From positions 4,526,001-4,590,000 of the forward strand of contig CAVNZM010000007.1 in NCBI GenBank assembly GCA_963693365.1: 64,000 nt of DNA. Direction: 5' to 3'. The stretch is from Amoebidium appalachense. Taxonomy: Eukaryota > Ichthyosporea. The position numbers and the translations under genes are program-made. A model generated the notes under the pieces. That model did no database searches. It had not been told where the DNA came from and saw only the letters and a program-made list of their open reading frames with translations. Every line of letters starts with the position of its first letter. Position 1 is the first letter of the stretch. Shown here one piece after another: positions 26,651-48,928 of this stretch.

Positions 26651-28960
26651 TGATATTGTAGGTGTACACTGCCCCCAAAACCCCAACTGTGTGCTGAATA
26701 TCTCGTGCTAGGAAACCAATAACGCGAAACTAACACATGCCGCATGATATATGATATATATGGTACAAGGGGGGTTTCAATCCGGGCTACAATGATGTGC
26801 TTTTTTCGTGTGACCCTCGTACTCCAGAGGCACATTCACCATCCCCCCCATAAACTTTGTGGTAAATTTCTCGTGCTAGAAGCTGTTCTGTGGGTAGTTA
26901 TTGAAAAAACCAATAATGTCTAGGTAACACATGTACATATATTATGCTACAAGGGGGGTTCTATACGAGCTACAACGTTGTGTTTTTTCCGTGTGACCCT
27001 CGTACTCCAAGGGCACATTCACCATCCCCCCCATAAACTGTGTGGTAAATTTCTCGTGCTAGAAGCTGTTCTGTGGGTAGTTATCGAAAAAACCAATAAT
27101 GTCTAGGTAACACATGTACATATACTATGCTACAAGGGGGGTTCTATACGAGCTACAACGTTGTGTTTTTTTCGTGTGACCCTCGTACTCCAGGGGCACA
27201 TTCACCATCCCCCCCATAAACTTTGTGGTAAATGTCTCGTGCTAGAAGCTGTTCTGTTGGTAGTTATTGAAAAAACCAATAATGTGTAAGTAACACATGT
27301 ACATATATTATGCTACAAGGGGGGTTCTATTCGAGCTACAACGTTGTGTTTTTTTGAGTGACCCTCGTACTCCAGGGGCACATTCACCATCCCCCCCATA
27401 AACTGTGTGGTAAATGTCTCGTGCTAGAAGCTGTTCTTGTGCCGTCACTCTTTACTCGCCCCAGCAAGGGGATAGATTACTTGCTGTGTCGTGTGTAGAT
27501 GCCTAGGCTGCATACACAAACACATGTGCTCTCCAAGGAGACACATTTTAGATGGCAGGCCATCACCACAGTCACTCAAGGGAGGGTGGGCGGGAAAAAC
27601 AAAATACTTAACTAGAGAAAACAACCGTTTACGGGCCTCAGGAGGCCCTGCCAACTTGCTAGACTAAGGACACATTCTGCTCAGGAGCAGTGCCAGCGAC
27701 TGAGAGGCCTACGAATCTGCGGGCTAGCGGTTTATATACACGCAGGATAAGGCTCACAACATCCGATTGGCTACAGGGGAATGTAAAGACCAAATATGGC
27801 TAAACTTAAACAGGACCAATCATTGCACTTACATTTACGTACAGAGAAGTAATTGGCTAAGCCATACCTAGAGACTAACCAATCGGAATGCAAAGTAGCT
27901 GGCAGTTCGAATTCCACATGTCACTTCGTCGTCGTGGCTGCGGCCGTTCCTCAAAGAAAACCCGTTTAAAAACGAACCATTCTGTTGGTAGTTATTGAAA
28001 CTGAAACCAATAATGTGCAAGTAACACATGTACATATATTATGCTACAAGGGGGGTTCTATTCGAGCTACAACGTTGTGTTTTTTTCGTGTGACCCTCGT
28101 ACTCCAGGGGCACATTCACCATCCCCCCAATAAACGTTTTGGTATATTTCTCGTGCTAGAGGCTGTTCTGTGGGAAGTTATTGAAAAACCCAAAAATGTC
28201 TAGGTAACACATGGACATATACTATGCTACAAGGGGGGTTCTATACGAGCTACAACGTTGTGTTTTTTTCGTGTGACCCTCGTACTCCAGGGGCACATTC
28301 ACCATTCCCCCCATAAACGTTGTGGTAAATGTCTCGTGCTAGAAGCTGTTCTGTGGGTAGTTATTGGAAAAACCAATAATGTGTAAGTAACACATGTACA
28401 TATATTATGCTACAAGGGGGGTTCTATTCGAGCTACAACGTTGTGTTTTTTTCGTGTGACCCTCGTACTCCAGGGGCACATTCACTATCCCCCCCATAAA
28501 CGTTGTGGTAAATGTCTCGTGCTAGAAGCTGTTCTGTGGGTAGTTATTGAAAAACCAATAATGTGTAAGTAACACTTGTACATATACTATGCTACAAGGG
28601 GGGTTCTATTCGAGCTACAACCTTGTGTTTTTTTCGTGTGGCCCTCGTACTCCAGGGGCACATTCACCATCCCCCCCATAAACTTTGTGGCAAATTTCTC
28701 GTGCGAGAGGCTGTTCTGTGGGTAGTTATTGAAAAAACCAAAAATGCCTAGGTAACACATGGACATATACTATGCTACAAGGGGGGTTCTATACGAGCTA
28801 CAACGTTGTGTTTTTTTCGTGTGACCCTCGTACACCAAGGGCACATTCACCATTCCTCCTTATAATTTGTGGTGAATTTATCGTGCTAGAAGCTACTCTG
28901 TGGGTAGTTAGTGAAAAAACCCGATGCTTATAAGTAACGCATGCACAAATTGTCATCATA
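26651..28960. repeat. 183-bp satellite array, about 10 units, interrupted once
   Basis: The marker CGTGTGACCCTCGTACTCCA recurs about every 182-183 bp (26807, 26990, 27173, 27354, then 28090, 28272, 28456, 28637, 28818). The first and last units are diverged. Every unit shares CTCGTGCTAGAAGCTGTTCT and TAGTTATTGAAAAAACCAAT. The gap 27434-27979 is a mobile insertion. Units contain no ORF. Confidence 0.93.
27434..27979 (-). mobile_element. Solo terminal unit of a YR-B-related retroelement inserted in the satellite
   Basis: The insertion splits a satellite unit between GCTGTTCT and GTTGGTAG. Its left end, TTCTTGTGCC...CGCCCCAGCAAGGGGATA, resembles the inverted B repeat of YR-B (TTCTTATGCC...AGCCCCAGCAAGGGGATA). 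Its right end, CAAAGAAAACCCGTTTA, resembles the YR-B A-repeat start (CAAAGAAAACACGTTTA). Both junctions carry TTCT. The interior is diverged and has a TTTATATACA box. No coding capacity. Confidence 0.65.
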
Positions 28961-29170
28961 GCATTATACTACCATAGTAGTAGTTGGTCGACAATAACGA
29001 TATCTTGGGAACGTGGACACCATATTGTAAACCAAAAAATAATAGCACCATAATATACTACACATACCTAACAATGTATTGTGAATGAATAAAATACTTG
29101 CTTACGTGCTGGTAACATACGAGAAACAAGGATTCTCTCGCTCTTTTTTTCTTTCTTTTTTGTTTGTTTT

Positions 29171-29231
<61 letters not shown>

Positions 29232-29580
29232 AAGGGGGGGGGGGGGGGGGGGGTCGTTTTGCAGATATATCGACTAGAGTCCCTCATCAGGGGACACATT
29301 CACAGTACTTTATTAAGATCGGCCTTCAAGGCCAAAAAAGCTCAATCTCGAGTAAGATTAGATAGCATTTTATGAGGCCGGCCAGGCCTTAAATACAAAA
29401 AGGAGAAAAAACAACACACAGTTAAACATAGATCTAATATTAGCTAAATCAATCGACACACTGGTACATTGCCTGGAGTAAACAGCATCTATCCCACTGG
29501 TACATGTACTGTCATCATCCAACCAACACCCGTGTAGTACCTTTGTCAAGCGTTCCTACGATACTACATAAGAGAAGAGA
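28961..29580. other. Unique sequence with one GT + G tract, no gene
   Basis: GT run at 29172-29230 joined to a 21-bp G run. The flanks show no supported exon. Confidence 0.5.
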
Positions 29581-29857
29581 GGGTTATATGTGTACGTGTG
29601 TACGTGTGTACGTGTGTGTGTATGTGTGTATGTGTGAGGGAGGGAGGGAGGGAGGGTTGGGAGGGAGGGAGGGGAGGGAGGGTTGGGAGGGAGGGAGGGA
29701 GGGAGGGGGGGAGGGAGGGAGAGAGGGAGGGAGAGAAAGAGAGAAAGAGAGAGAGTGTGCATGTCTGTATGTGTGTGTGTGTGTGTGTGTGTGTTCGCGT
29801 GTGTGTGTGAGTGCATATGTGAGTGTGCATGTGCATGTGCATGTGCATGTGCATGTG

Positions 29858-29899
<42 letters not shown>

Positions 29900-30396
29900 T
29901 GTGTGAAGGAGGGAGGGAGGGAGGGAGGGAGGGAGGGAGGGAGGGAGGGAGGGAGGGAGGGAAGGGAGGGAGGGACGGAGGGAGGGAGGGAGGGATGGTT
30001 GGGAGGGAGGGGAGGGAGGGGGGAGGGAGGGAGGGAGGGAGGGAGAGAAAGAGAGAGAGACAGTGTGTGTGTGTGCATATCTGTATATGTGTGTGTGTGT
30101 GCGTGTTTGCGTGTGTGTGTGTGTGTGCATATGTGAGTGTGCATGTGCATGTGTGTGTGTCTGTGTGTGCATATGTGCATGTGTGTGTGTGTGTGTGTGT
30201 ATGCGTGTCTGTGTCTGATGTGTGGATGTCTGTGTATGTTGTGTGTGTGTGTATGTCTGTGTGTGTGTATGTGCTCAGTTGAAAGGGAAGGGGGGGAGAG
30301 GGGGGATGCACCGTGTGTGTGCATGTGTGCACGTGTGTGTGTGTGTGCTCTGTGGAGAGGGAAGGGGAGGGGGGAAATGCACCGTGTGTGTGCATG

Positions 30397-30427
<31 letters not shown>

Positions 30428-30592
30428 TGTGTGTGTGTGTGTATGTGTGTTGTGTGTTTGTCTGTGTGTGCATGTCTGTGTGCGTCGTGTGTGGTGTGTG
30501 TGTGTATGTGCATGTCTGTGCATGTGTGCATGTGCTCGGTGGAGAGGGAAGGGCAAGGGGGGGATTCGTGTCCGTGCATGTGTGCATGTGTG

Positions 30593-30639
<47 letters not shown>

Positions 30640-30857
30640 ATGTATGTGTGTGTGAATGTGCTCAGTTGAGAGGGAAGGGGGGGGGGGGGGATGCACCGTG
30701 TGTGTGCATGTGTGCACGTGTGTGTGTGTCTGTGCTCTGTGGAGAGGGATGGGGAGGGGAGGAAATGCACCGTGTGTGTGCATATGTGTGTGTGTCTCTC
30801 TGTATGTGTGTGTGTGTGTGTTGTGTGTTTGTGTGTGTGAGCATGTCGTGTGTGTGT

Positions 30858-30912
<55 letters not shown>

Positions 30913-31052
30913 GGTGTGTGTGTGTGTCCCGGTGTGCATGTGCGTGCGTGTGTGTGAGTGCATGTTTTTGGAGTGCATGTTTTTGCATTGTGTGCGAGCA
31001 AGTGGATGCCTTGGTGAGAACAAGATTGGACGGTGTCGAATGCTGTGTGTGT

Positions 31053-31087
<35 letters not shown>

Positions 31088-31160
31088 CTGTGTGCGTGTG
31101 TGTTTTTTTGGGGGAAGAGGGGTAGTAGGAGGACCAGGGGGGTGGGGGGGGGGGGGTGGT
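29580..31160. repeat. Compound GT / GGGA minisatellite block with higher-order duplication
   Basis: GGGA-type runs at 29635-29735, 29905-30045 and GT blocks between. A block starting GTGCTCAGTTGA (30271) is repeated at 30658 (387 bp apart), with the same order of landmarks: GGATGCACCGTGTGTG, CTCTGTGGAGAGGGA, AAATGCACCGTG. The giant His-Thr ORFs on either strand are artefacts. Confidence 0.9.
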
Positions 31161-31350
31161 AAAGAGTACGAGAGAAAGGGGTAAAATTTCAGACATGTGG
31201 AGGCTTGAGCAAAAGCAGGTTAAGTCCATAATGGGTAAAACCGGCGCTGGAACGAGAGGGAAGGGGGGGGGGGGGGGGGAGGGGGGGGGGGGGGGGATGA
31301 TGTGTGCATTCGAGGGTGGCAGCCAAAGAAGCAAAGCATCGCAAAGGACA

Positions 31351-31448
31351 TTCTTATGCCAACGTCGTCTTTACCAGCCCCAGCAAGGGGATACATGAGC
31401 CGGTGCCTGTGGATCAATCTCACAAGCAGGCACAGGTGTGCTCCACAG
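31351..31448 (-). repeat. YR-B terminal repeat B2
   Basis: ~97 bp, TTCTTATGCC...GTGCTCCAC on the plus strand. Matches 32042-32137, 48929-49026, 54483-54578 (inverse), 55174-55269 (inverse) and 63776-63870 (inverse). Confidence 0.85.
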
Positions 31449-32041
31449 GAGCAATGAAAAGAATGACAAATGTCATACAGAAACATGCTCAAAAAACGTA
31501 GCCTAGTGCCTAAATAGGCAAAGGGTGTGGTGGGTGGGCAAAAACTTAGCTAAACAATTGGGCCTAAAGAGACCTAAACGCGCTCAGTAGCGCCGCAACT
31601 GACCTCCCTGGGGCCGCGCGAGCTCATTATAGAGCGCGGCCCACATTTTTGCCTATGGAAATATGAAGAAATGATTTAGAACCTATCAAATCCATGAAAT
31701 CTACCAAAATGGAATTTTTGCTGCACATCAACCAATGAAAAACTTTCACAAGTGGCTAAAACCCCTAGATCATAAAGACCAAATCGATTGCCGCCTATTT
31801 CGGACTAGATATAACTCAAACTCATCAATATATCCATATGGCATATCCCACAGAACATAAAAACAGCTACAGCTCCCTAAATAAAAATGCTAGCAGCCTG
31901 AAACTTTGCACACACATCAAACACACCATGGCCTACAGCATTATACTACCACGAAGTTTACAGCACACTCGCAACACACAATTTCACTCCAACGGGGCTA
32001 TCTAATTCTCCTGCAAAGAAAACACGTTTACAAACTTAATA
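31449..32041 (-). repeat. YR-B segment A2
   Basis: ~590 bp shared with 49027-49628, 54579-55173 and 63238-63775. Contains GCGCGGC-flanked ATTATAGAGCG (the TATATAA box in the other copies), landmarks TAGGCACTAGGC and GAATTAGATAGCCCCG. The copy at 48.9 kb has an extra GAGCGCGGC. Confidence 0.85.
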
Positions 32042-32137
32042 TTCTTATGCCAACGTCGTCTTTACCAGCCCCAGCAAGATTATACATGAGCCGGTGCCTG
32101 TGGATCAATCTCACAAGCAGGCACAGGTGTGCTCCAC
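32042..32137 (-). repeat. YR-B terminal repeat B1
   Basis: Matches B2 except GCAAGATTATAC in place of GCAAGGGGATAC. Directly follows the recombinase gene. Confidence 0.85.
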
Positions 32138-32143
32138 TACTCC

Positions 32144-33160
32144 CTACCTGGCACGGGAAGGAACGAACCATGCCGTGGGTGACTGACGCAGCGCTGCAGC
32201 CCGGGCAAGGAGCGACGCAGGCACGCGAATAGAAAGAACAAGAGACTGGCCGGCCTGCACATACCGGCGGAGGGAGGCATGCGATCTCCATCGACCACGC
32301 AGAGCAATCGTCTCTACTGAAACACCCCTGACATAGTCTCTCGAGGCACCACCATGGCGAAGACTGTGAAGATGGAACCCATACTCGTTGAGGCCGAGGG
32401 AGTCACATGCCGCTTGGAACTTGGCACGCAGAACATCATACGAGAAAGGAAACAGCCGCGCAGAAGGGGGGGCGCCACGGAACCAGAAAGACAGGATGGC
32501 CAACAGGGACGGATCGGTGATGGGGACAAACTGATTTGGACCGGTCTTGGTGTCAGCCAGGCGGATGCCGCCTGTACCGGGTGGCATGTCGTGGGGAACG
32601 GGGTCGTCGGGCAAAATAAGATCCGCACGGGTGAGCATAAGCAGCTCACTGACACGAAAATAACACTCAAATCCAAGCAAAACAGCAATACCAAACAAGG
32701 GGCCAATTTTGGAATACAAATGATGGCCAATGACGAGGACCAATGAAAACGGAAGCGGGGGCGTGGTCTTTGCTGGAACAAGCCGGTTCCAGCCCTGCAG
32801 GCTCCGTTGGGCGGCCTGCAGGTGTGGACCCAGGCGTGGCATGAAATGCTTGATGCCGGCAGCTGTGTTGACACAGCGCTGACGCTGGCCACGCGATGGA
32901 TCAATGGCATAACACTCCTCAAAATACTCCACCAGGAGGTCGTCCAGTTCGGCGGGGGACTTGGTGTCGGTACCAGGGGGCAACCAATCCAGGAACTCAA
33001 CAACAGCATCCCGGTAGGCCTTGAGGGTTGGGGGCTTTATGGCCTGGTCAGCCAGAAAACCGCGAGGGACCATCTGCAGGATTGTGGGCTGACGGCAGCC
33101 ACACACAATACAAACGAATGTCGAGGGCAAGCGTGTAGGCAGCCACCTGGCGGCATACAC
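32144..33160 (-). CDS. Tyrosine recombinase (integrase) of YR-B retroelement, intact
   Basis: 338 codons without a break. The catalytic set is visible: Arg169 in CYFRVSELLMLTRADL, His265-x-x-Arg268 in HLHSLRHGG, Trp291 in LRGRW and the nucleophile Tyr300 in LRRYVQAG, with the expected spacing. It would cut and rejoin DNA through a 3'-phosphotyrosine to insert the element's circular cDNA. The first ~35 residues overlap the RNase H frame (HNPADGPSR), so the true start may be later, near GFLADQAIKPPTLKAY. N-terminal helices precede the catalytic domain. The copy at 53.5-54.5 kb is about 95% similar but frameshifted. Downstream are B1-A2-B2. Confidence 0.8.
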   Translation of the reverse strand: MYAARWLPTRLPSTFVCIVCGCRQPTILQMVPRGFLADQAIKPPTLKAYRDAVVEFLDWLPPGTDTKSPAELDDLLVEYFEECYAIDPSRGQRQRCVNTAAGIKHFMPRLGPHLQAAQRSLQGWNRLVPAKTTPPLPFSLVLVIGHHLYSKIGPLFGIAVLLGFECYFRVSELLMLTRADLILPDDPVPHDMPPGTGGIRLADTKTGPNQFVPITDPSLLAILSFWFRGAPPSARLFPFSYDVLRAKFQAACDSLGLNEYGFHLHSLRHGGASRDYVRGVSVETIALRGRWRSHASLRRYVQAGQSLVLSIRVPASLLARAAALRQSPTAWFVPSRAR

Positions 33161-33290
33161 GGTTCAGGCGTCGGGATGCTGAACGACCCTTAGCAACAGC
33201 CCCAAGCAGCGCCGTCGAATCAAGGCCCCAAAGGTAGCGGGAGCCCCGGGCAGCCGTAGACCGACCTAATCGACGAAGCTGGTGTTGTCC
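33120..33290 (-). pseudogene. C-terminal piece of YR-B RNase H
   Basis: Reads LRRLGRSTAARGSRYLWG, then WLPSAHNPADGPSRFSG. The HNPADGPSR box is the usual end of the RNase H domain in YR elements. Upstream sequence is lost at the junction with the Penelope-like fragment. It matches the copy at 53.34-53.57 kb. Confidence 0.65.
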
Positions 33291-34660
33291 GCAGATGCAT
33301 GGGGGTGGTTGTGTTGTTGATATCATGCGGTGGAAGGTGGTGTGGTTGTGCAAGATTTGTCCGAGAGTGGGGTGTGAGGTTTGGATAAGGCGTGTACGCC
33401 GCCGGAGTAGGAGGGTGATGGCATTATAGGGGGTATCGGCATCAACAAGACAGGCACGGAAGATTGACGCATATCTTGCTTAGAGAGTAGGTGGGAAAAG
33501 GTGTTTTTAGGATGTTGTGGGTATGTAGTTGATGTTTTTTCTTGAGAATCCAATGTGTTTGTCGGAGGAGGCGTGCTTCAGCAGAGGAGGAGAAGAGATA
33601 TCCATAAGAGTGATAGTAGCAGCACACAAATCGTCAAGGGGTAGAGATAGGAGGACTTGGAAGGAGAGGAGAGGGGAGTGGGCAGATGCGAGACCCACAC
33701 GCGCGAGTAAGGGGAGGGATGGTTGGGAGGAGGGTGGGGGGGGTAGAGGGGTGATGTGTAGACTGAGATGGTATGTCCGTCACTTGACTTTTCTACATCC
33801 ACGGTGCAGTTGAGGGAGGAGAGGTGTGTTGTCATGCGGTGATATGCGGTACGCTGGGATGGTGTGTGTTTGCCTGGGTGGTATGTGATAGAGAGGGTGG
33901 TGGGGTTTTGGGGGGTTTGGGTGATGGTGTGTTGGATATATGTAGAAAGAGAGAGAAAAGCATGGTTGTTATGTGTGTAGTGTGAGAGGTAGTGTGATGG
34001 GGGTGGTTGTGGTTGAGGAGGGGGGTTGTTGTTGGGTTGTCGTAGGTGTGGGGGTGGGCGTGCACGCCGATGGTTGTGTTCACGGGGTGTTTAGACAATA
34101 CCAGGGTTGAGTATGCGCACAAGGGGGGGGGGGGAGTGTCGATGTAGTGGTTGAGGTGTGGTCGAATTTGTTTAATGAGAAGAAATTCAGCTTCCCTAAG
34201 ATCCCAGAGAGGGGGGGCAAAGATGGGGAGGACAAGATATTTGTGTATGCCGATGCAGGAAATACGTGCATATTTAGTATCTGTGTTTGGGAGGTGTCCT
34301 TGCCTAGCTTTGGATATGTGTTCGTATGTACGCTGTTGCAGATGGGTGGTGGATCCAATGTAGAATTTGTTGTTCTCAAGGGAAAAGACGGTGTACACAA
34401 CATTAGGTGTAGAGAATGCCTCAGGTGTACCTGCGTGGGGGGACTTCGCGTGAAAGAGCGTGGATGGGGCGTAGGTATTTTGGGCTTGTTTCGTTAAGGT
34501 ATGTAAGAGCGGAGAGATTTGCTTGTAATAGAGTAGGCGAATATTGTTCTTTGAAGGGTAGGGGTGTGTTGTTTGAGGTGGCGTTGTTAAGAATGTTATG
34601 CAAAAGAGTGGTAAGTTGTATGGTACGTTGTCGGGAGTTTAGGTGTGCAGTTGCCATGGT
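33291..34660 (-). pseudogene. Penelope-like retroelement fragment with GIY-YIG endonuclease domain
   Basis: A minus-strand frame, 34398-33832 (188 aa), opens MYTVFSLENNKFYIGSTTHL: a GIY-YIG nuclease (Tyr-Thr-Val, then Tyr-Ile-Gly), followed by QQRTYEHISKARQG and the conserved acidic residue in REAEFLLIKQIRPHLN. Upstream, frame 34657-34421 (SRQRTIQLTTLLHNIL...) is out of phase by one base, so a frameshift separates them. After the nuclease come a Pro/His-rich linker and the broken readings LNCTVDVEKSSDGH, LIQTSHPTLGQILHNH and PPPCICGQH. The nuclease lies toward the N-terminus, which fits permuted Penelope-like elements (Chlamys/Naiad type) rather than canonical ones. I see no complete reverse transcriptase. 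The 3' side is cut by the YR-B element. Confidence 0.5.
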
Positions 34661-34783
34661 GTGGAGAAGGGGGGGGGGGGGGGGGGGGGGGCAGCTGGGT
34701 TTGGTGTCGTATTTTAATGTAGTGATGTGATATTGTGAAAGACAAGAAACAAAACCAACCCGTTATTATGCTGAGAGGAGATA

Positions 34784-35632
<849 letters not shown>

Positions 35633-36132
35633 GCCACAGGGTGTGCTTGTTGAACGTGTGAATTTTGTAGAGTGCTGTGTGCATACATAGATCACAAAAT
35701 ATTTCCTTTTTGTATTTGGTGTGTATGTGTTGGAGGGGGAGGGGAGGGAGGGCGGGGGGACGTGTGCACATGCACACACAGTGTGTCTGGGCATGTGCAG
35801 TGTGTGTGTGTGTTTGCATGTGGTAGGGGAGCATATTGAGGTGTAAATGTACATAAGAGGAGGGCAAGGAAGCAGGAGCCTGAGAAGGAGGAGGGGAGGC
35901 CATGGTGTGTGTGTGTGTGTGGGGGGGGGGGGTTTACACTTGAGAATTGTATGATGGGGTGTGGTACGGAATGGGGTAGTGGTTTCAAAGAAAGAATGCA
36001 ATGATTGGGTGGGTATTGTATCATGTGTGGGGGGATGATAGATGAAATCATAGGGGAACATGGATTCACGGGGAGGGGGAGGGAAAGAAGGGGGGGAGGG
36101 GAGGGAGGGCAAGGGTGATCAAGTAAACGTAC

Positions 36133-47120
<10,988 letters not shown>

Positions 47121-48177
47121 TGTTAAAGTTGACCGTGAACCTAGTTGCAGATAACGTGAACACAAAGTCTGCACAACAGCAACTGGTGGGCACATGAAAA
47201 GCGCCGTCGTTTTAAAGGGATGCAGGGCTATAATTTTGCATGCACCTTTCGGCGCGCCATCGGCCCTCCCTACTTGTAGATAAAGAGGAAAAATTCAAAA
47301 TAGTCACTGTACATTTATAAATAAATATAGTATAGAGATTTAAGTGTGTATGTGCATACCATATATATAGTATATAGTGTATCGTATGCAGAATATATAT
47401 CCATTTCAATTAGGCGGTGTGCAGTGCAATGGCGAACCCTGTAATCATCTATCACTCTATTGGTAATATTTTTTATTTTATTTAATTCTGTGATTTTTTC
47501 CGGTGGTGCTGTGCGATGCCCGCGCGAGCTAAAGTGCACTTTAGTAATTAGCTCAATATTGTGTGTCGTTACACCTTAATATAAAATAATACAGTATTGT
47601 GTATAAAGCGAATACTATATAGAATAGTACATTATTTAGCTTATTCAGCACCAGTTTGTAGAACGCAAAATGGAGATGGCAGGACATTAATAAAATTTGG
47701 TCCGCGATGATTGGCAAGAGCAGTGCATTATCTATTTTGTCTTTCTACAATTTCTAGCTGCGAGTGGAAGAGTTGTGCGGCTGGGCAATGTAGTTGTATA
47801 GATAATGCACTAAGGCCAAGCAGCAATAATTAGCCTGTTATTAAAGCTATTAATTGGCTTAATATTATGTTAATAAGATTTCGGTGAAGACTAGCCTTTA
47901 TTAACCGTTTCCCGATTGGATAAGTAAATTATCTAAGGCCAAGCAACAAGCATTAGTGCAGTATCATGCAATTAATTGGCTAAATATCATGTAGCAGGAA
48001 ACAATAATGTGACGTCATAGTGACGTCACAGATTTCTAGTTGGCACTAGAAATCCGTTCAGAAGATTACAGTCGCACCCGAGCCCCGGTTTTCTAGTTGC
48101 AACTAGAAGGATAAGAACTTTACAATCATATTTCCATTTGTCACTAGAAGTCTTCCTAACATGCCTGTCCTTTGCAG
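47121..48177. other. Upstream region of the minus-strand gene; AT-rich, no gene
   Basis: Contains an imperfect ~60-bp direct repeat (AGGCCAAGCAGCAATAATTA near 47811 and AAGGCCAAGCAACAAGCATT near 47936, each followed by an ATTAATTGGCT box). From 48008 it carries TGACGTCATAGTGACGTCAC and two TTCTAGTTNNNACTAGAA palindromes. The promoter of the ParB-like gene should lie here, but I see no decisive TATA or initiator. Confidence 0.45.
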
Positions 48178-48928
48178 GAGGGAGAGGGAGAGCTACTATC
48201 AGCATCGAACTGCTGCTATCCGTGAGCCGCACAAGTACATGAGCGTTATTATCGACTCAATGGACCAGGCCAAGTCCGAGATCCCCAACGTGCATTGGAA
48301 CTCCAAAGCGGCCACTTCGATTCCGAAGAAGGCCGTTCGAATCACCAGCGTGCTTGTACATGGACGTACCCTGTACACAATCGTCGATGAGCATGGGCGT
48401 AAGGGTGCAAATGTTCAAATCGCCGCCCTCACTCTGGCAAACAAACGCGAGCTTGAGGAACAGGGCTCGTTGCCACCTACGCTTTATGTGCAGATGGACA
48501 ACGCCTCGGAGAATCATTGCAATGCGATGATGCAGTTCTTCGAGCTGCTCGTGACGAAGGGAGTTTACGAAACTGTGGAGTGCTCCTTTCTAATTCCCGG
48601 ACACACCCACGAGGACATCGACGTTCGCTTTCGAGGGTACAATCATTATCTCACTCATAACCCCCCTTGAACGGTTCCCGATTTGATGGCAACACTCAGC
48701 AAGCGTCCTCGCTCAAGGGACCTTGCGCCTGACATTGCCAAGAGTGGCAGGGTGGTTGAGCCGCCAGAGATTCACGATGATCAAGCCTTGCCTGAGGTTA
48801 CCGAATGGCTAGCCTTGTTGTTGCGTCCTCTTTCCTACTTTGCAAAATGGAGATGCTTCCGCTGGACCAAGTGTGACAACGCTGTCAACTTTGAAGTACG
48901 TCGACTTGCCAGCCAGGGCGACTGGAAG
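48178..48928 (+). pseudogene. DUF7869-type protein fragment (transposon-associated), interrupted
   Basis: Opens after CCTTTGCAG (48177). It reads KYMSVIIDSMDQAKSEIPN, later LYVQMDNASENHCNAMMQFF and SFLIPGHTHEDIDVRFRG: the I-D-x-M-D-Q, DN..ENHCN and GHTHEDID boxes known from DUF7869 proteins, which accompany mobile DNA in many protists and invertebrates and are thought to be RNase-H-fold transposase-like. A TGA at 48668-48670 stops the frame, but the same frame continues to 48928 (MATLSKRPRSRDLAPD...). At 48929 it is cut by a YR-B terminal unit. The N-terminal half and any further exons are absent. Confidence 0.6.

Larger units (their letters stand above)
31351..33290 (-). mobile_element. YR-B retrotransposon, 5'-truncated copy with split terminal repeats
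   Basis: Reading on the minus strand: end of RNase H (33290-33120), tyrosine recombinase (33160-32144), repeat B1 (32137-32042), segment A2 (32041-31449), repeat B2 (31448-31351). B1 and B2 are ~97-bp copies from GTGGAGCACACCTGTGCC to GGCATAAGAA. The expected A1 and most of pol are missing, and at about 33290 the sequence switches to an unrelated Penelope-like fragment. Tyrosine-recombinase retroelements (DIRS/Ngaro group) integrate through a circular DNA intermediate. The split-repeat layout without a methyltransferase fits Ngaro. Confidence 0.75.

Noticed and set aside
26651-28960. CRISPR-like regular repeat array
   Set aside because: Units are 183 bp with no repeat/spacer division and lie in a eukaryotic genome; it is a satellite.
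29556-31334. 592-codon ORF on the minus strand (His/Thr-rich)
   Set aside because: It is the translation of GT/CA and GGGA repeats. All six frames are open in such DNA and there is no non-repeat domain.
32354-33193. Plus-strand ORFs of 128-130 codons opposite the YR-B recombinase
   Set aside because: Antisense shadows. The same shadows occur opposite the 54-kb copy, and the minus-strand recombinase has catalytic motifs.
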